A stretch of DNA of 64,000 bases from Pseudomonadota bacterium (GCA_016705325.1 JADIYJ010000003.1:372001-436000); one strand, 5' to 3'. Shown: positions 48,827 to 62,131, counted from the stretch's first letter. Notes: generated by a model not told the origin, from the letters alone. A program made the numbers and translations.

Positions 48827-49540
48827 ATGTCGACGACCCGCATTTCCCACCTCTGCATTGCGCTGGCACTCTGCTGCGGCGCCACGCCCGCCCTGGCCGA
48901 CTGGACCGGCAAGGGTAACGTCGGCGCGTCGTTCGCGACCGGCAACAGCGAGAACCAGGCGGCCAGCGCCGCGCTCGAACTGAAGAACACGGTCGACAAG
49001 TGGCAGCACACGTTCGGCTTCGCCGGCAACTATGGCAGCGAAAGCGGCACCACGACCGCCCAGCGCTGGGAAGTCCGCGGCCAGACCCAGTACGCCCTCA
49101 CCGAGCGCGCGTATGCCTTCGGCGCCGGCCGTTATGACGATGACAAGTTCAGCCAGTACGACTACCAGGCCACGCTGGCCGGCGGTCTCGGTTACAGGAT
49201 CATCGACAGCGACCGTACCAAGCTGTGGGTGCAGGGCGGCCCGGGCTACCGCTACGCCGAAATCCTTGCCACGGGCGAGTCGGAAGATGGCGTCATCTTG
49301 CGTGGCGACCTGGGCTTCGACCACCAGCTCACCGATACGACCAAAATCGTCGACCGTCTCCTCGTGGAAGCCGGTTCGGACAACACCTACGTGCAGAATG
49401 ACCTCGGCCTCGAGGTCACGATCTCGGGTGGGCTCGGGCTGCGCGTGGGTTACCAGGTGCGTCACAACACGGACGTGCTGCCCGGCGTCGAGAAGACCGA
49501 CACGCTCACGACGGTGGGCCTGCTCTACGAGACGAAATAG
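48827..49540 (+). CDS. DUF481 family outer-membrane beta-barrel protein (YdiY-like)
   Basis: A 237-residue exported protein. The signal peptide ends near TPALADW, and the mature part consists of alternating amphipathic strands (WTGKGNVGASFATGNSENQA, RWEVRGQTQYALTERAYAFG, LGLRVGYQVRHNTDVLPGVE) ending TVGLLYETK, typical of the DUF481 barrel family. E. coli YdiY is the named relative; its role is unknown. ATG at 48827 is 6 bases after AAGGAG. A possible terminator follows (ACGCAG/CTGCGT with TTTTT, 49551-49604). Confidence 0.85.
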   Translation: MSTTRISHLCIALALCCGATPALADWTGKGNVGASFATGNSENQAASAALELKNTVDKWQHTFGFAGNYGSESGTTTAQRWEVRGQTQYALTERAYAFGAGRYDDDKFSQYDYQATLAGGLGYRIIDSDRTKLWVQGGPGYRYAEILATGESEDGVILRGDLGFDHQLTDTTKIVDRLLVEAGSDNTYVQNDLGLEVTISGGLGLRVGYQVRHNTDVLPGVEKTDTLTTVGLLYETK

Positions 49541-49550
49541 ACCTCCCGTA

Positions 49551-49604
49551 ACGCAGTGCAACACGCCCCGCGGCGGCGGAACCCCGCGGTCCGTCTGCGT
49601 TTTT
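49551..49604 (+). terminator. Possible terminator after the DUF481 gene
   Basis: An outer stem ACGCAG/CTGCGT encloses a GC-rich inner hairpin around CCCCGCGG and CCGCGG, and TTTTT follows the outer stem. It lies 10 bp after the stop codon and about 40 bp before putA. The large imperfect loop lowers confidence. Confidence 0.6.
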
Positions 49605-49643
49605 GGATAGAATCCGGGGACCATTGCTGCAGGCGACTTCCCC

Positions 49644-52600
49644 ATGTCCGGTTCGACTCGCGAGGCGCCCTCGTCGCGCTTCCTGTTTCCCGATGTCCAG
49701 GACTTTCTGACCCCGGTAGGTCAGGCCATCAACGACGATTTCCTGGGTGACGAGGAAGCGCTGATCCGCTCGCTCGCAGACAGGGCCCGCCTGGATCCGG
49801 CGCAGCACGACGAAGTGCAGGCCACGGCACGCAAGCTCGTCGAGGCGGTGCGCAGGGCGCCCGCCGCCAAGACCGGGCTCGACGCGTTTCTCCGGCAGTA
49901 CGACCTGTCGTCGCAGGAAGGCGTCATCCTCATGTGCCTGGCCGAGGCGCTGCTGCGCATTCCCGATGACGAGACAGCCGATCGCCTGATCGCCGACAAG
50001 CTGCGCGCCGGTGACTGGGCCAGTCACCTGGGCGACAGCCAGTCGCTGTTCGTCAACGCCTCGACCTGGGGGCTGATGCTGACGGGCCGTATCGTGCGGC
50101 TCGATCCGAACGACGTCGCCGCGCCGGAGGGCGTGATGAGCCGCGTCGTCGGCCGCATGGGCGAACCCGTCGTGCGCACGGCGATGCGCCAGGCGATGCG
50201 CATCATGGGCCACCAGTTCGTGATGGGTCGCACGATGAAGGAGGCGCTCGACAACTCGTTGAGCGGCGCCAACAGGCGTTACCGCTACACGTTCGACATG
50301 CTGGGCGAGGCGGCGCTGACCACGGCCGACGCCACCCGGTATTTCGATGCCTACCGCACGGCCATCGGCCCGCGAACTGACGCCGCGCCTGGTCGAGCTG
50401 TGCCGGCTGGCCCGCGCTGCGGGCATCGCGCTGACGCTCGATACCGAGGAATCCGAACGGCTGGAACTCACGCTGGAACTGCTGGCCGCCGTCTGCCGCG
50501 ATCCCGCGCTCGCCGGCTGGAACGGCTTCGGCATCGCGGTGCAGACCTACCAGAAGCGCGCGCTGCCGATGCTCAAGTACATCGTCGGCCTCGCCCGGGA
50601 GACGAATCGCATCCTGCACGTGCGCCTGGTGAAGGGCGCGTACTGGGACGCCGAGATCAAGCGCGGCCAGGAGCGTGGCCTGCCGGGCTACCCGTTGTAT
50701 ACGCGCAAGCCCAACACCGACGTGTCGTACCTGGCGTGCGCGAGCTACGTTTTCCAGCAGGGCCGCAACGTCCTGTATCCGCAGTTCGCGACCCACAACG
50801 CGCACACCGTCGCCGCCGTGGCCAGCATGGCCGGCAAGGCCGGATTCGAATTCGAGTTCCAGCGCCTGCACGGCATGGGCGAGGAACTCTACACCCACGT
50901 GACTGGCCCGGGCGGCCTCGGCATTCCGTGCCGCGTCTACGCGCCGGTGGGCGAGCACGAAGACCTGCTGCCGTACCTCGTCCGTCGCCTGCTCGAGAAC
51001 GGCTCGAACACCTCGTTCGTCAACCGCATCGTCAACGAGAACGAGCCGATCGACGCGATCATCGCGGACCCGGTGCGCACCGTCGACGGCTTCGACCAGG
51101 TCGCGCATCCGCGCATCCCGCAGCCGCTCGACATCTACCAGCCGGAACGCAGGAACTCGCTGGGCGTGCATCTCGCGAACGGCGCCGTGTGCAAGGCGAT
51201 GGCCGAGCGCATGGAGCGCGTGTCACGTCGTGCCTGGGTGGCAGCGCCGCTGGTTGGCGGCGAGGAGCAGGGCGGGGTGAGCGACACCATCCGCAATCCT
51301 GCCAATCATGCCGACGCCGTCGGCACCGTGGCCAACGCGACCGCGGAACACGTGCGCGCCGCGGTCGACATCGCGGTCCGGGCGCAACCTGCCTGGGACG
51401 CCACGCCCGCAGGCGTCCGTGGCGACGCACTCGACAAGGCGGCCGACCTGTTCGAAGCGAGCACGGCCGAGCTGGTCGCGATGTGCGTGCGCGAGGCCGG
51501 CAAGTCGGTGCCGGACGGCGTCGCCGAAGTGCGCGAGGCCGTCGACTTCCTGCGTTACTACGCGGCCCGTGCCAGGCACGAGTTCGCGGGCCCGCAACGA
51601 ATGCCAGGACCGACCGGCGAGAGCAACGAGCTGAGCCTGCACGGACGCGGCGTGTTCACCTGCATCAGCCCGTGGAATTTCCCGCTGGCGATCTTCGCGG
51701 GGCAGGTTGCAGCCGCGCTGGCAGCGGGCAATGCCGTGCTGGCGAAGCCGGCCGAGCAGACGCCGCTCGTGGCGGCGCACGCTGTGCGCCTGCTGCTGCA
51801 GGCGGGCGTGCCGGCCGACGTGCTGCATTTCCTGCCGGGTGATGGCGCGGTGGTGGGTGCCGCTGCGGTGGCCGATCCGCGCGTTGCGGGAGTTGCTTTC
51901 ACGGGCTCGACCGAGACCGCGCGGATCATCAACCGCACGCTGGCCGCCCGTCACGGACCGATCGGCACGCTGATTGCCGAGACCGGTGGCCAGAACGCGA
52001 TGATCGTCGACAGCTCGGCGCTGCCGGAACAGGTCGTCATCGACGCGGTCCAGTCGGCGTTCAACAGCGCAGGACAGCGCTGCTCGGCGCTGCGGGTGTT
52101 GTGCGTGCAGGAAGACGTCGCGCCGAAGGTGAAGCGGCTGCTGGCCGGCTACATGGAAGAGCTGGTGGTCGGGGACCCGGCATACCTCGAGACCGACGTC
52201 GGCCCCGTCATCGACGAGGCGGCGCGCGCCATGCTCGAAGGACATGCGCGCGAAGTCATGCGGTCGGCAGCCTGGCACCACCGCATCGAACTGCCGGCCG
52301 CGACGCGGGCCGGCACGTTCGTCGCCCCGCTCGCGGTGGAGATTGCGTCGCTGTCGATGCTCGAGCGCGAGTGGTTCGGACCGATCATGCACCTCGTGAC
52401 CTACAAGGCGCGCGAGCTCGAGGCGCTGGTGGATGCGATCAACGCGACGGGTTTCGGCCTCACTTTCGGCATTCACAGTCGCATCGACGGCACGGTGCGC
52501 CGCGTGGCAAGCCGCGTGGCAGCGGGCAACGTCTACGTCAACCGCAACATCATTGGCGCGGTGGTGGGAACGCAGCCGTTCGGCGGTTCGGGCCTGTCGG

Positions 52601-52716
52601 GCACGGGACCGAAGGCGGGCGGGCCGTTCTATCTCCACCGCTACGCGCACGAGCGCACGATGACGGTCAATACCTCGGCGGTCGGCGGCAACGCTTCGCT
52701 GCTGGCGATGGAGTAG
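49644..52716 (+). pseudogene. putA: Bifunctional proline dehydrogenase/glutamate-semialdehyde dehydrogenase PutA, internal deletion with frame change
   Basis: Oxidises proline to glutamate. The first frame starts at ATG 49644 without a ribbon-helix-helix domain, so it is non-regulatory PutA, and runs to YRYTFDMLGEAAL and DAYRTAIG. At about 50367 it joins, in another frame, PRELTPRLVELCRLARAAGI. The 40-60 residues that normally lie between, including the KLSALHPRY strand with an active-site Lys, are missing. Downstream are the rest of the PRODH barrel (VRLVKGAYWDAEIKRGQERG) and the aldehyde dehydrogenase domain (SPWNFPLAIFAGQ, IAETGGQNAMIVDS, AFNSAGQRCSALRVL). As written the product is broken; an assembly deletion is likely. 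Confidence 0.9.
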
Positions 52717-52740
52717 GCGGGCACTGCGCGCAACTGACGC

Positions 52741-54114
<1,374 letters not shown>

Positions 54115-54118
54115 GGAA

Positions 54119-54159
54119 GTGATTGGTGATTAGTGAATAGTGAGTAGTGAGTACTCACT
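54119..54159 (+). repeat. GTGANTA heptamer tandem repeat with terminal palindrome
   Basis: Five exact 7-base units follow the sdaA stop: GTGATTG GTGATTA GTGAATA GTGAGTA GTGAGTA (54119-54153). The last unit continues into a perfect 14-bp palindrome AGTGAGTACTCACT (54146-54159). It is AT-richer than its surroundings and ends just before the ribosome-binding site of the next gene. Confidence 0.85.
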
Positions 54160-54176
54160 TCAGCAGGAGCATGTCG

Positions 54177-54881
54177 ATGTCTGCAGTGGGTATCGTTGTC
54201 GTGATCACGGGAGCGTTCGGCGCGCTTGGCTCGGCGGCGGCGCGTGCTTTTGGCCAGGCCGGCGCCCGGCTGGCGTTGGTCGACGTAACGCAGCCGTCCG
54301 CCGAGCTGCAGAGGGAATTCGGCGGCGCGGGGCACATGCTGCTCGGCGGCGCGGATCTCGCCGACGTCGATGCGACGCGCAAGGCAATGGCCGCCATTGC
54401 GATGCGCTTCGGCGGCATCGACGTGCTGGTCAACGTCGCCGGCGGTTTTCGCTGGGAGACGATCGAGGACGGCGACATCGGCACCTGGGATTCGCTCTAC
54501 TCGATGAACCTGCGCTCGGCCGTCGTTGCGTCGAAGTGCGCGCTCCCGGCCATGCTCGAGCGCGGCGGCGGTCGCATCATCAACATCGGCGCCGGTGCCG
54601 CGGGCAAGGCGGCGCTGGGAATGGGGGCCTATGCGGCGTCCAAGGCGGGCGTGCAGCGCTTCACCGAGGCGCTGGCCGAGGAGTTGAAGGATCGCAACAT
54701 CACGGTCAACGCGATCCTGCCGGGCATCATCGACACGCCACGCAACCGGCTTGATATGCCGAAGGCGGACTTCACGCGGTGGGTGAGTCCCGAGGCGATC
54801 GCCAAGGTAATCCTTTTCCTGGCGTCGGCGGAGGCTGCGCCGGTGACCGGTGCCGCCATTCCCGTGTTCGGGCGCGGCTGA
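54177..54881 (+). CDS. SDR family oxidoreductase
   Basis: A 234-residue NAD(P)-dependent short-chain dehydrogenase. GIVVVITGAFGALGSAAARA gives the Rossmann glycine-rich motif (TGxxxxxG), VLVNVAGGF replaces the usual NAG, and the catalytic residues fit NIGAGAAGKAALGMGAYAASK with Tyr-x3-Lys; the usual Ser may be replaced by Gly or Ala, which weakens certainty of activity. TVNAILPGIIDTPRNR is typical. ATG at 54177 is 7 bases after AGGAG, so it is preferred over 54147 and 54171. Substrate unknown. Confidence 0.85.
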   Translation: MSAVGIVVVITGAFGALGSAAARAFGQAGARLALVDVTQPSAELQREFGGAGHMLLGGADLADVDATRKAMAAIAMRFGGIDVLVNVAGGFRWETIEDGDIGTWDSLYSMNLRSAVVASKCALPAMLERGGGRIINIGAGAAGKAALGMGAYAASKAGVQRFTEALAEELKDRNITVNAILPGIIDTPRNRLDMPKADFTRWVSPEAIAKVILFLASAEAAPVTGAAIPVFGRG

Positions 54882-54893
54882 CGCCGCAGCCCG

Positions 54894-55460
54894 CTAAGCC
54901 AGGTTGCGGGGGTAGTCGAATTCGGCTTCGAGGCCGCTTGCCCAGTCGAGCTGCGACCAGTCGTTCACCACGAAGCACGCAGTAAACACTCCGCATGTCG
55001 GCAACGTGTCGATGTGCTCGCCGGCCGAAAGCTTGTTGGCGCAGTCCGTGATGCCCGGGTTGTGCGCGAACACCATCACGTGTTGCGCCTTGCCGCCCAG
55101 TTCACGAACGACCTCCACGATCTGCTTCGGGTCGGCCAGGTACAGGCGCTCGTCCTGCGCAATCCTGTCGGCGTGAACTTTCAGTTCGCGGGCCATGATG
55201 CTGGCCGTCGACAGCGCACGCACGGCGGGGCTCGACAGGATCAGGTCGGGCTTCAGCTTGCGTGCGCGGAGCCGGCGCGCCATTTCCGGGGCGTCCTGCT
55301 GGCCGCGACGGTCAAGAACCCGGTCCCAATCCTGCTGCCCCGGCAGCGACGTGTCCGACTTCGCATGCCGGACCAGCGTCAGTCGCCGCATCGTCCCGGT
55401 GTCCAGGCGGTCCGCCACCAGGCGCTGCACCTTGCCCTTGCTCCGCTTGCCGAGACTCAT
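54894..55460 (-). CDS. SixA-like histidine phosphatase family protein
   Basis: A phosphohistidine phosphatase of the SixA type. RRLTLVRHAKSDTSLPGQQD contains the catalytic RHx motif, LILSSPAVRALSTASIMARE the second Arg, and VMVFAHNPGITDCANKLSAG the second His. ATG at 55460 overlaps the Rieske gene stop as ATGA, which favours coupling and gives 188 residues; homologues often start at ATG 55391 (MRRLTLVRHA), so the first 23 residues are uncertain. It is the last gene of the minus-strand suf run. Confidence 0.86.
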   Translation of the reverse strand: MSLGKRSKGKVQRLVADRLDTGTMRRLTLVRHAKSDTSLPGQQDWDRVLDRRGQQDAPEMARRLRARKLKPDLILSSPAVRALSTASIMARELKVHADRIAQDERLYLADPKQIVEVVRELGGKAQHVMVFAHNPGITDCANKLSAGEHIDTLPTCGVFTACFVVNDWSQLDWASGLEAEFDYPRNLA

Positions 55461-55768
55461 TCGCTGGCGACCTCGACGAAGCCATCGACCACGCGCGTGG
55501 CGTGACTTCTTACGGCCTCGTAGGCCGGCGGGGTCAATGCCTTGCCGGTGCGCAGGCAGAAGCGCGCGCCGTGGCGCGGGCAGATGACCTGATGATCCTC
55601 GACCACGCCGCCGGCGAGACCGCCGCCGTCGTGCGTGCAGACGTCCTCGATCGCGAAGAACTCGCCGTCGATGTTGTAGACGGCGACGAAGGCCCCGTCG
55701 ACTTCGGCCGACGCGTAGTCGCCCGGCTTGATGTCCGTGGCGGGTGCGACGCGGATCCAGGTGGTCAT
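55457..55768 (-). CDS. Rieske [2Fe-2S] ferredoxin-like protein in the suf operon
   Basis: A 103-residue stand-alone Rieske domain. AIEDVCTHDGGGLAGGVVED and VICPRHGARFCLRTGKAL provide Cys-x-His and Cys-x2-His ligands for a [2Fe-2S] cluster. Such proteins resemble ferredoxin components of non-heme iron dioxygenases but, when encoded with sufS/sufT, may serve Fe-S assembly or electron transfer; this is inferred from context. ATG at 55768; it lies 52 bp after sufT and overlaps the SixA gene. Confidence 0.88.
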   Translation of the reverse strand: MTTWIRVAPATDIKPGDYASAEVDGAFVAVYNIDGEFFAIEDVCTHDGGGLAGGVVEDHQVICPRHGARFCLRTGKALTPPAYEAVRSHATRVVDGFVEVASE

Positions 55769-55820
55769 ATCCGGAGCCCGCCGGCGGCAGCGGCCGTCAC
55801 GTGGCCAGTGCTGCGTCGCC

Positions 55821-56369
55821 TCACATCATCCCCGTCTGCAGCCGCGCAGCCTCGGACATCATCGACTGGTCCCACGGCGGATCGAACACGAGTTCGACGT
55901 CGGCGTGCTTTACCGTCGGGATGACCCCGACTTTTTCCTTGACGTCGGCGACGAGCACGTCCCCCATGCCGCAACCGGGCGCAGTCAGCGTCATCTTGAT
56001 CGACAGCACGCGGCCGTCGCCGTCAGGGATGACTTCGCATTCATAGACCAGGCCGAGGTCGACGATGTTGATCGGGATCTCCGGGTCGTAGCAGCCCTTC
56101 ATCTGCTGCCAGGCGACCTGCTTGACGTCGTCGTCACTCGCATTCGGCGGCAATTCGGGCGTTTCTGCCGGCTCCTTGCCGAGCGCGTCGGCGTCCTTGC
56201 CCGCGATGCGGAAGAGGTTGCCCTCGACGTAGACGGTGAAACTGCCGCCGAGGGCCTGCGTGATGTAGCCCTGCTGGCCCTGGCGCAGCTTCACGTTGAC
56301 GCCCGCAGGAACGATCACCGCATCCACGTCGCGGGTGAAGTTCACGGGTTCGTTGTCGGCTCGGTACAA
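55821..56369 (-). CDS. sufT: Fe-S cluster assembly protein SufT (MIP18/DUF59 family)
   Basis: Maturation factor for Fe-S proteins under high demand. The 182-residue protein has an N-terminal extension (AVIVPAGVNVKLRQGQQGYI, QALGGSFTVYVEGNLFRIAG) and the MIP18 domain: MKGCYDPEIPINIVDLGLVY, SIKMTLTAPGCGMGDVLVAD and VKHADVELVFDPPWDQSMMS, with the conserved Cys. I chose a TTG start at 56369 because CAGGAG is 7 bases upstream and homologues begin just before this point. It follows sufU by 23 bp. Confidence 0.9.
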   Translation of the reverse strand: MYRADNEPVNFTRDVDAVIVPAGVNVKLRQGQQGYITQALGGSFTVYVEGNLFRIAGKDADALGKEPAETPELPPNASDDDVKQVAWQQMKGCYDPEIPINIVDLGLVYECEVIPDGDGRVLSIKMTLTAPGCGMGDVLVADVKEKVGVIPTVKHADVELVFDPPWDQSMMSEAARLQTGMM

Positions 56370-56392
56370 GGCGGGCTCCTGTCGATCGATGT

Positions 56393-56836
56393 CTATTCGG
56401 TCGAAACCTGTTGCTGCTGATGCAGTGCCGCGTCGAGAGTGTGCCAGCAGAGGCTGGCGCACTTCACGCGGGCCGGGAATTCACGGACGCCGGACAGCGC
56501 GCCGAGCTTGCCGAGGCTGGACACGTCGACCTCGACGTCGTCGCGCGTCAGCAACTGGTGCATCTGCGAGAACAGTCCTTCGGCTTCCGCGATGGTCCTG
56601 CCCTTGACGCTTTCGGTCAGCAGCGAGGCCGATGCGATCGAGATCGCGCAGCCGCTGCCGTTGAAGGCCACGTCGCTGATGCGGCCGCCGTCGAGCTTCA
56701 CGAACACCGTCAGCTTGTCGCCACACAGCGGGTTGAAGCCGTCGGCGCGGCGATCCGCGTCCGGGATCTCGCGGAAATTGCGCGGATGCCGGTTGTGGTC
56801 GACGATGACGTCGCGGTACAGGTCCTTGAGGTCCAT
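56393..56836 (-). CDS. sufU: SUF system Fe-S scaffold/sulfurtransferase SufU
   Basis: Receives sulfur from SufS. The 147-residue protein has MDLKDLYRDVIVDHNRHPRN, NPLCGDKLTVFVKL, GSGCAISIASASLLTESVKG and RVKCASLCWHTLDAALHQ; the three key cysteines and GCAISxASAS are typical of SufU-type NifU homologues with a zinc site. No sufE is nearby, so SufU is the likely SufS partner. It abuts sufS by sharing one base. Confidence 0.93.
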   Translation of the reverse strand: MDLKDLYRDVIVDHNRHPRNFREIPDADRRADGFNPLCGDKLTVFVKLDGGRISDVAFNGSGCAISIASASLLTESVKGRTIAEAEGLFSQMHQLLTRDDVEVDVSSLGKLGALSGVREFPARVKCASLCWHTLDAALHQQQQVSTE

Positions 56837-58089
56837 CAGCCGAGCATCTCCCGCGCAGTCAGCAGGGCCGCGACCAGCCGTTCAATCTCGGCAGGCGTGT
56901 TGTAGAACGCGAAGGACGCACGCGCCGTCGCGGGCAGCCCGAAGAATTCCATGACCGGCATCGCGCAGTGGTGGCCGGTGCGGATCGCGACGCCCTCATG
57001 GTCGAGAATCGTGCCCAGATCGTGCGGATGCACCCGGTCGAGCGTGAACGAGACGACAGCTGCCTTGTCGGGCGCCGTGCCCACGAAGCGCAGGCCGGGA
57101 ACGGTTGCGAGCCGCTCGTTCGCGTAGTCGAGCAATGCATGCTCTGCGGCCGCAATGCGCTCCATGCCGAGCGCTTCGAGGTAATCGATCGCTGCGCCGA
57201 GACCGATCGCGCCCGCAATGTCCGGCGTGCCGGCCTCGAACTTGTAGGGCAGGCCGTTGTAGACGGTCTTTTCGAAGGAGACGGCCAGGATCATGTCGCC
57301 ACCACCCTGCCATGGCGGCATCGCGCTCAGCAGTGACTCGCGCCCGTAGAGCACGCCGATGCCGGTCGGTCCGCACATCTTGTGGCCGGAGAAAGCGTAG
57401 AAATCACAGTTGAGCGCCTGCACGTCCACTGTCATGTGCGGAACGGCCTGCGCGCCGTCGAGCAGTACCGGCACCCCACGCGTCCTGGCCGCCGCGATGA
57501 AGCGACTCACCGGAATGATCGTGCCGAGCGCATTCGAGACGTGGGCCAGCGCCACCAGCTTCGTGCGCGGGGACAGCAGGGCGGCGAACGCATCGAAGTC
57601 CACTTCGCCCGACCTGGTGATCGGCGCGACCTGCAGCGTGGCGCCCGTCTGCTGGCACAGCATCTGCCACGGCACGATGTTCGCGTGATGCTCGAGCCAC
57701 GAAATCAGGATTTCATCGCCCGGGCCAAGCGTCGGCCGGCCGTACGACTGCGCGACGAGGTTGATGGCCTCGGTGGTGCCGCGCACGAAGATGATCTCCT
57801 GCGTCGACTTCGCGTTGATGAAGCGTCGCACCTTCTCGCGCGCGCCCTCGAACAGGTCGGTCGCTTCCTGGCTCAGCGTGTGCACGCCACGATGCACGTT
57901 GGCGTGGGACGTCTCGTAGTACCGCGACATGGCGTCGATGACGGCGCGGGGTCGCTGGCTCGAGGCCGCGTTGTCGAGGTACGAGAGCGGCAGGCCGCGG
58001 ACCGTGCGTTCCAGTACCGGGAAATCACGGCGGATCGTGGCGACGTCAAGCGCGGCTGAGCTGCCGGCGACGGCGTGAACTGCGTTCAT
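56836..58089 (-). CDS. sufS: Cysteine desulfurase SufS
   Basis: PLP enzyme that takes sulfur from cysteine for Fe-S assembly. The 417-residue protein has LSYLDNAASSQRPRAVIDAM, the PLP lysine in FYAFSGHKMCGPTGIGVLYG, and the nucleophile in AIRTGHHCAMPVMEFFGLPA, all SufS-like. Its start overlaps the sufD stop by 4 bp and it joins sufU directly, so the genes are tightly coupled. Confidence 0.95.
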   Translation of the reverse strand: MNAVHAVAGSSAALDVATIRRDFPVLERTVRGLPLSYLDNAASSQRPRAVIDAMSRYYETSHANVHRGVHTLSQEATDLFEGAREKVRRFINAKSTQEIIFVRGTTEAINLVAQSYGRPTLGPGDEILISWLEHHANIVPWQMLCQQTGATLQVAPITRSGEVDFDAFAALLSPRTKLVALAHVSNALGTIIPVSRFIAAARTRGVPVLLDGAQAVPHMTVDVQALNCDFYAFSGHKMCGPTGIGVLYGRESLLSAMPPWQGGGDMILAVSFEKTVYNGLPYKFEAGTPDIAGAIGLGAAIDYLEALGMERIAAAEHALLDYANERLATVPGLRFVGTAPDKAAVVSFTLDRVHPHDLGTILDHEGVAIRTGHHCAMPVMEFFGLPATARASFAFYNTPAEIERLVAALLTAREMLG

Positions 58090-59359
58090 ACAGACCCCTC
58101 CAGCAGGCGCACCAGGCGCCGATCGAGTTCGTCATGCACGTGCCTGGCCAGGACCGGCTCGTCCACTCGTGCCATGACGGCTCCGGCAAACGCCCGCGTG
58201 AGCGCGCTGCGCGCTTCGGGTTCGCTGAGTCCGCGCGAACGCAGGTAGAAGAGGGCCTCCGGGTCCAGCTGGCCGGTGGTCGTACCGTGGCTGCACTGCA
58301 CGTCGTCCGCGTAAATCTCGAGGTCGGGCTTGGTGTCGATCTCGGCGCCCGGCGTCAGCAACAGGTTGCGATTGACCTGGCGAGCATTCGACTTCTGCGC
58401 TCCTGCGTGCACGATCGCCTTGCCGTTGAATACGCCGCGGCCCTTGTTTGCCGCGATGCCGCGGTAATCCTGCAGGCTGGTCGTCTCGATTGCACGGTGA
58501 TCGACGAGGACGTGCGAGTCGAGGTGTCGCGAACCGTCGGCCAGGAAGACGCCCGTGATCTCGGTGCCGGCCGCGCGGCCGTCCAGGCTGACGTGGGTAT
58601 CGAGGCGCGCCAGTGCCGCGCCAAGCTGCGAATCCCGCAGCACGAAGCAGGCATTCTCGCCAACGCGGGATTCGATCCGTTCGATGTGGAAAGCACGCTC
58701 GCCCTGGCGCTGCAGTCGATACAGCGTGAGGTGCGCGCCGGCGCCGAGTTCGATGTCGAGCACGGCATTGGTGAAATGCTCGTGGGCGCCATCGTCGACG
58801 TGGTCGAGCAACAGGCGCGCGCGGCTGCCCGGCGCCATGCGCACGGCGATGCGGGGGCTTGCAAGAGTCGGGCCGGTGCCCGTGGTTACCAGCGACAGCT
58901 GCACGACGTCGTCGCTGCGCTGGCCGGCCGCGGTGGACAGCAGCAGCGGGCCGATGGTCAATGCGGCGTTGAGCGCCGCGAAGCGTTCAGTCCCGCCGCC
59001 GACGAAAGTGCGCAGCAACTGATCTTCAGGTGCAGTCTGCAACGTGCCGAGCGTAAAGCCACCGAACGCCGCCGGGACGGGGCCTGCCGCCGAACCGTTG
59101 GCCAGCACGAGTCGCTGCGCAACGAACGCCGGAGGTACATCGACCGATGTCGTCGTTGGTGCGGCCGGCACGAAGCGTCTCGATTCGAGGCGGCGGAGGC
59201 TCGTGTATTTCCAGGCTTCGTCCCGCGCACCGGGGAACCCGAGTTCGGCGAAGCGCTGCATCGCCGCCACGCGTAGCGAGGCGGTGCCACCGAGCTGGGG
59301 TTGCAGCCGTGCGAACGCCTCGCGGTAATGCACAGTCGCCGGCGAGGAGGCGATGGCGC

Positions 59360-59363
<4 letters not shown>
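58086..59363 (-). CDS. sufD: Fe-S cluster assembly protein SufD
   Basis: Structural partner of SufB in the SufBC2D scaffold. The 425-residue protein has PGARDEAWKYTSLRRLESRR near the N-terminus, a beta-helix core, and the C-terminal DDVQCSHGTTTGQLDPEALF with YLRSRGLSEPEARSALTRAF, which includes the conserved His. It overlaps sufC and sufS by 4 bp on each side. Confidence 0.94.
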
Positions 59364-60115
<752 letters not shown>

Positions 60116-60141
60116 GTCTGTTGTTCCCGGATGGACGCGGA

Positions 60142-61590
<1,449 letters not shown>

Positions 61591-61601
61591 CGTTGAATTC
61601 C

Positions 61602-62081
61602 TCAGAGCCGGCCTGGACCGCGCGTCGCGGCGGGTGTGCGGACCGCGGCGGACAGGGCAGGGCGCCAGACGGCAACGGCCTCCTGTCCCGACAACTGCGC
61701 GAGCGAGATGTCATCGAGCGAGCGACGAATCGCGCCGTTGATGCGTTGCCACGCGTTGCCCGTGCTGCAGGACAGTTCGAGGTCGCAGGCGCTGTGGTTG
61801 CCGCTGCATTCGGTGATCGCGACCGGGCCTTCGATCGCATCGATGATCGCGGCCGCGCTGATCGCGGCTGCCGGACGGGCGAGCTGATAGCCGCCCCGCG
61901 AACCCCGCGTGGAGGTGAGCAGGCCGGCCCGATGAAAATTCTTCAGCAGCTTGCCGACCGTGGGCAGACCGAGCCGCGTGCGCTCGGCCACCTCGGTCGC
62001 CGTCAGTCGGCGGTCCGGGGCGGTGGCGAGGCAGGCCAGGATGACCGTGCCGTAGTCGGTGAGTTTGCTGATGCGTAACAT
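61602..62081 (-). CDS. Rrf2 family SUF regulator
   Basis: Transcription factor likely sensing Fe-S status and autoregulating the suf operon. The 159-residue protein has the Rrf2 winged helix (MLRISKLTDYGTVILACLAT, RTRLGLPTVGKLLKNFHRAG, RGSRGGYQLARPAAAISAAA) and a cysteine-rich loop, TECSGNHSACDLELSCS, with three cysteines that can hold a cluster. The C-terminal tail after residue 130 is Ala/Arg-rich. It is the first gene after a promoter with an overlapping palindrome. Confidence 0.93.
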   Translation of the reverse strand: MLRISKLTDYGTVILACLATAPDRRLTATEVAERTRLGLPTVGKLLKNFHRAGLLTSTRGSRGGYQLARPAAAISAAAIIDAIEGPVAITECSGNHSACDLELSCSTGNAWQRINGAIRRSLDDISLAQLSGQEAVAVWRPALSAAVRTPAATRGPGRL

Positions 62082-62097
62082 GGGCGTCTTCCAATTG

Positions 62098-62131
62098 GGA
62101 CGATTTTAGTCCTATACGCGCCCCGCGCCAA
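62098..62131 (-). promoter_or_regulatory. suf promoter with Rrf2-type operator overlapping the -10 box
   Basis: On the minus strand, TTGGCG (complement of 62126-62131) and TAAAAT (complement of 62103-62108) are separated by exactly 17 bp. The palindrome GGACGATTTTAGTCC at 62098-62112 covers the -10 box, so a bound regulator would block RNA polymerase. The site is about 20 bp before the regulator start codon. The match to an Rrf2 operator is inferred from its position and GGAC/GTCC half-sites. Confidence 0.75.

Noticed and set aside
50347..51842. The first putA frame continuing to 51842
   Set aside because: After about 50370 its translation is Arg/Ala-rich noise, while the neighbouring frame gives clear PutA sequence.
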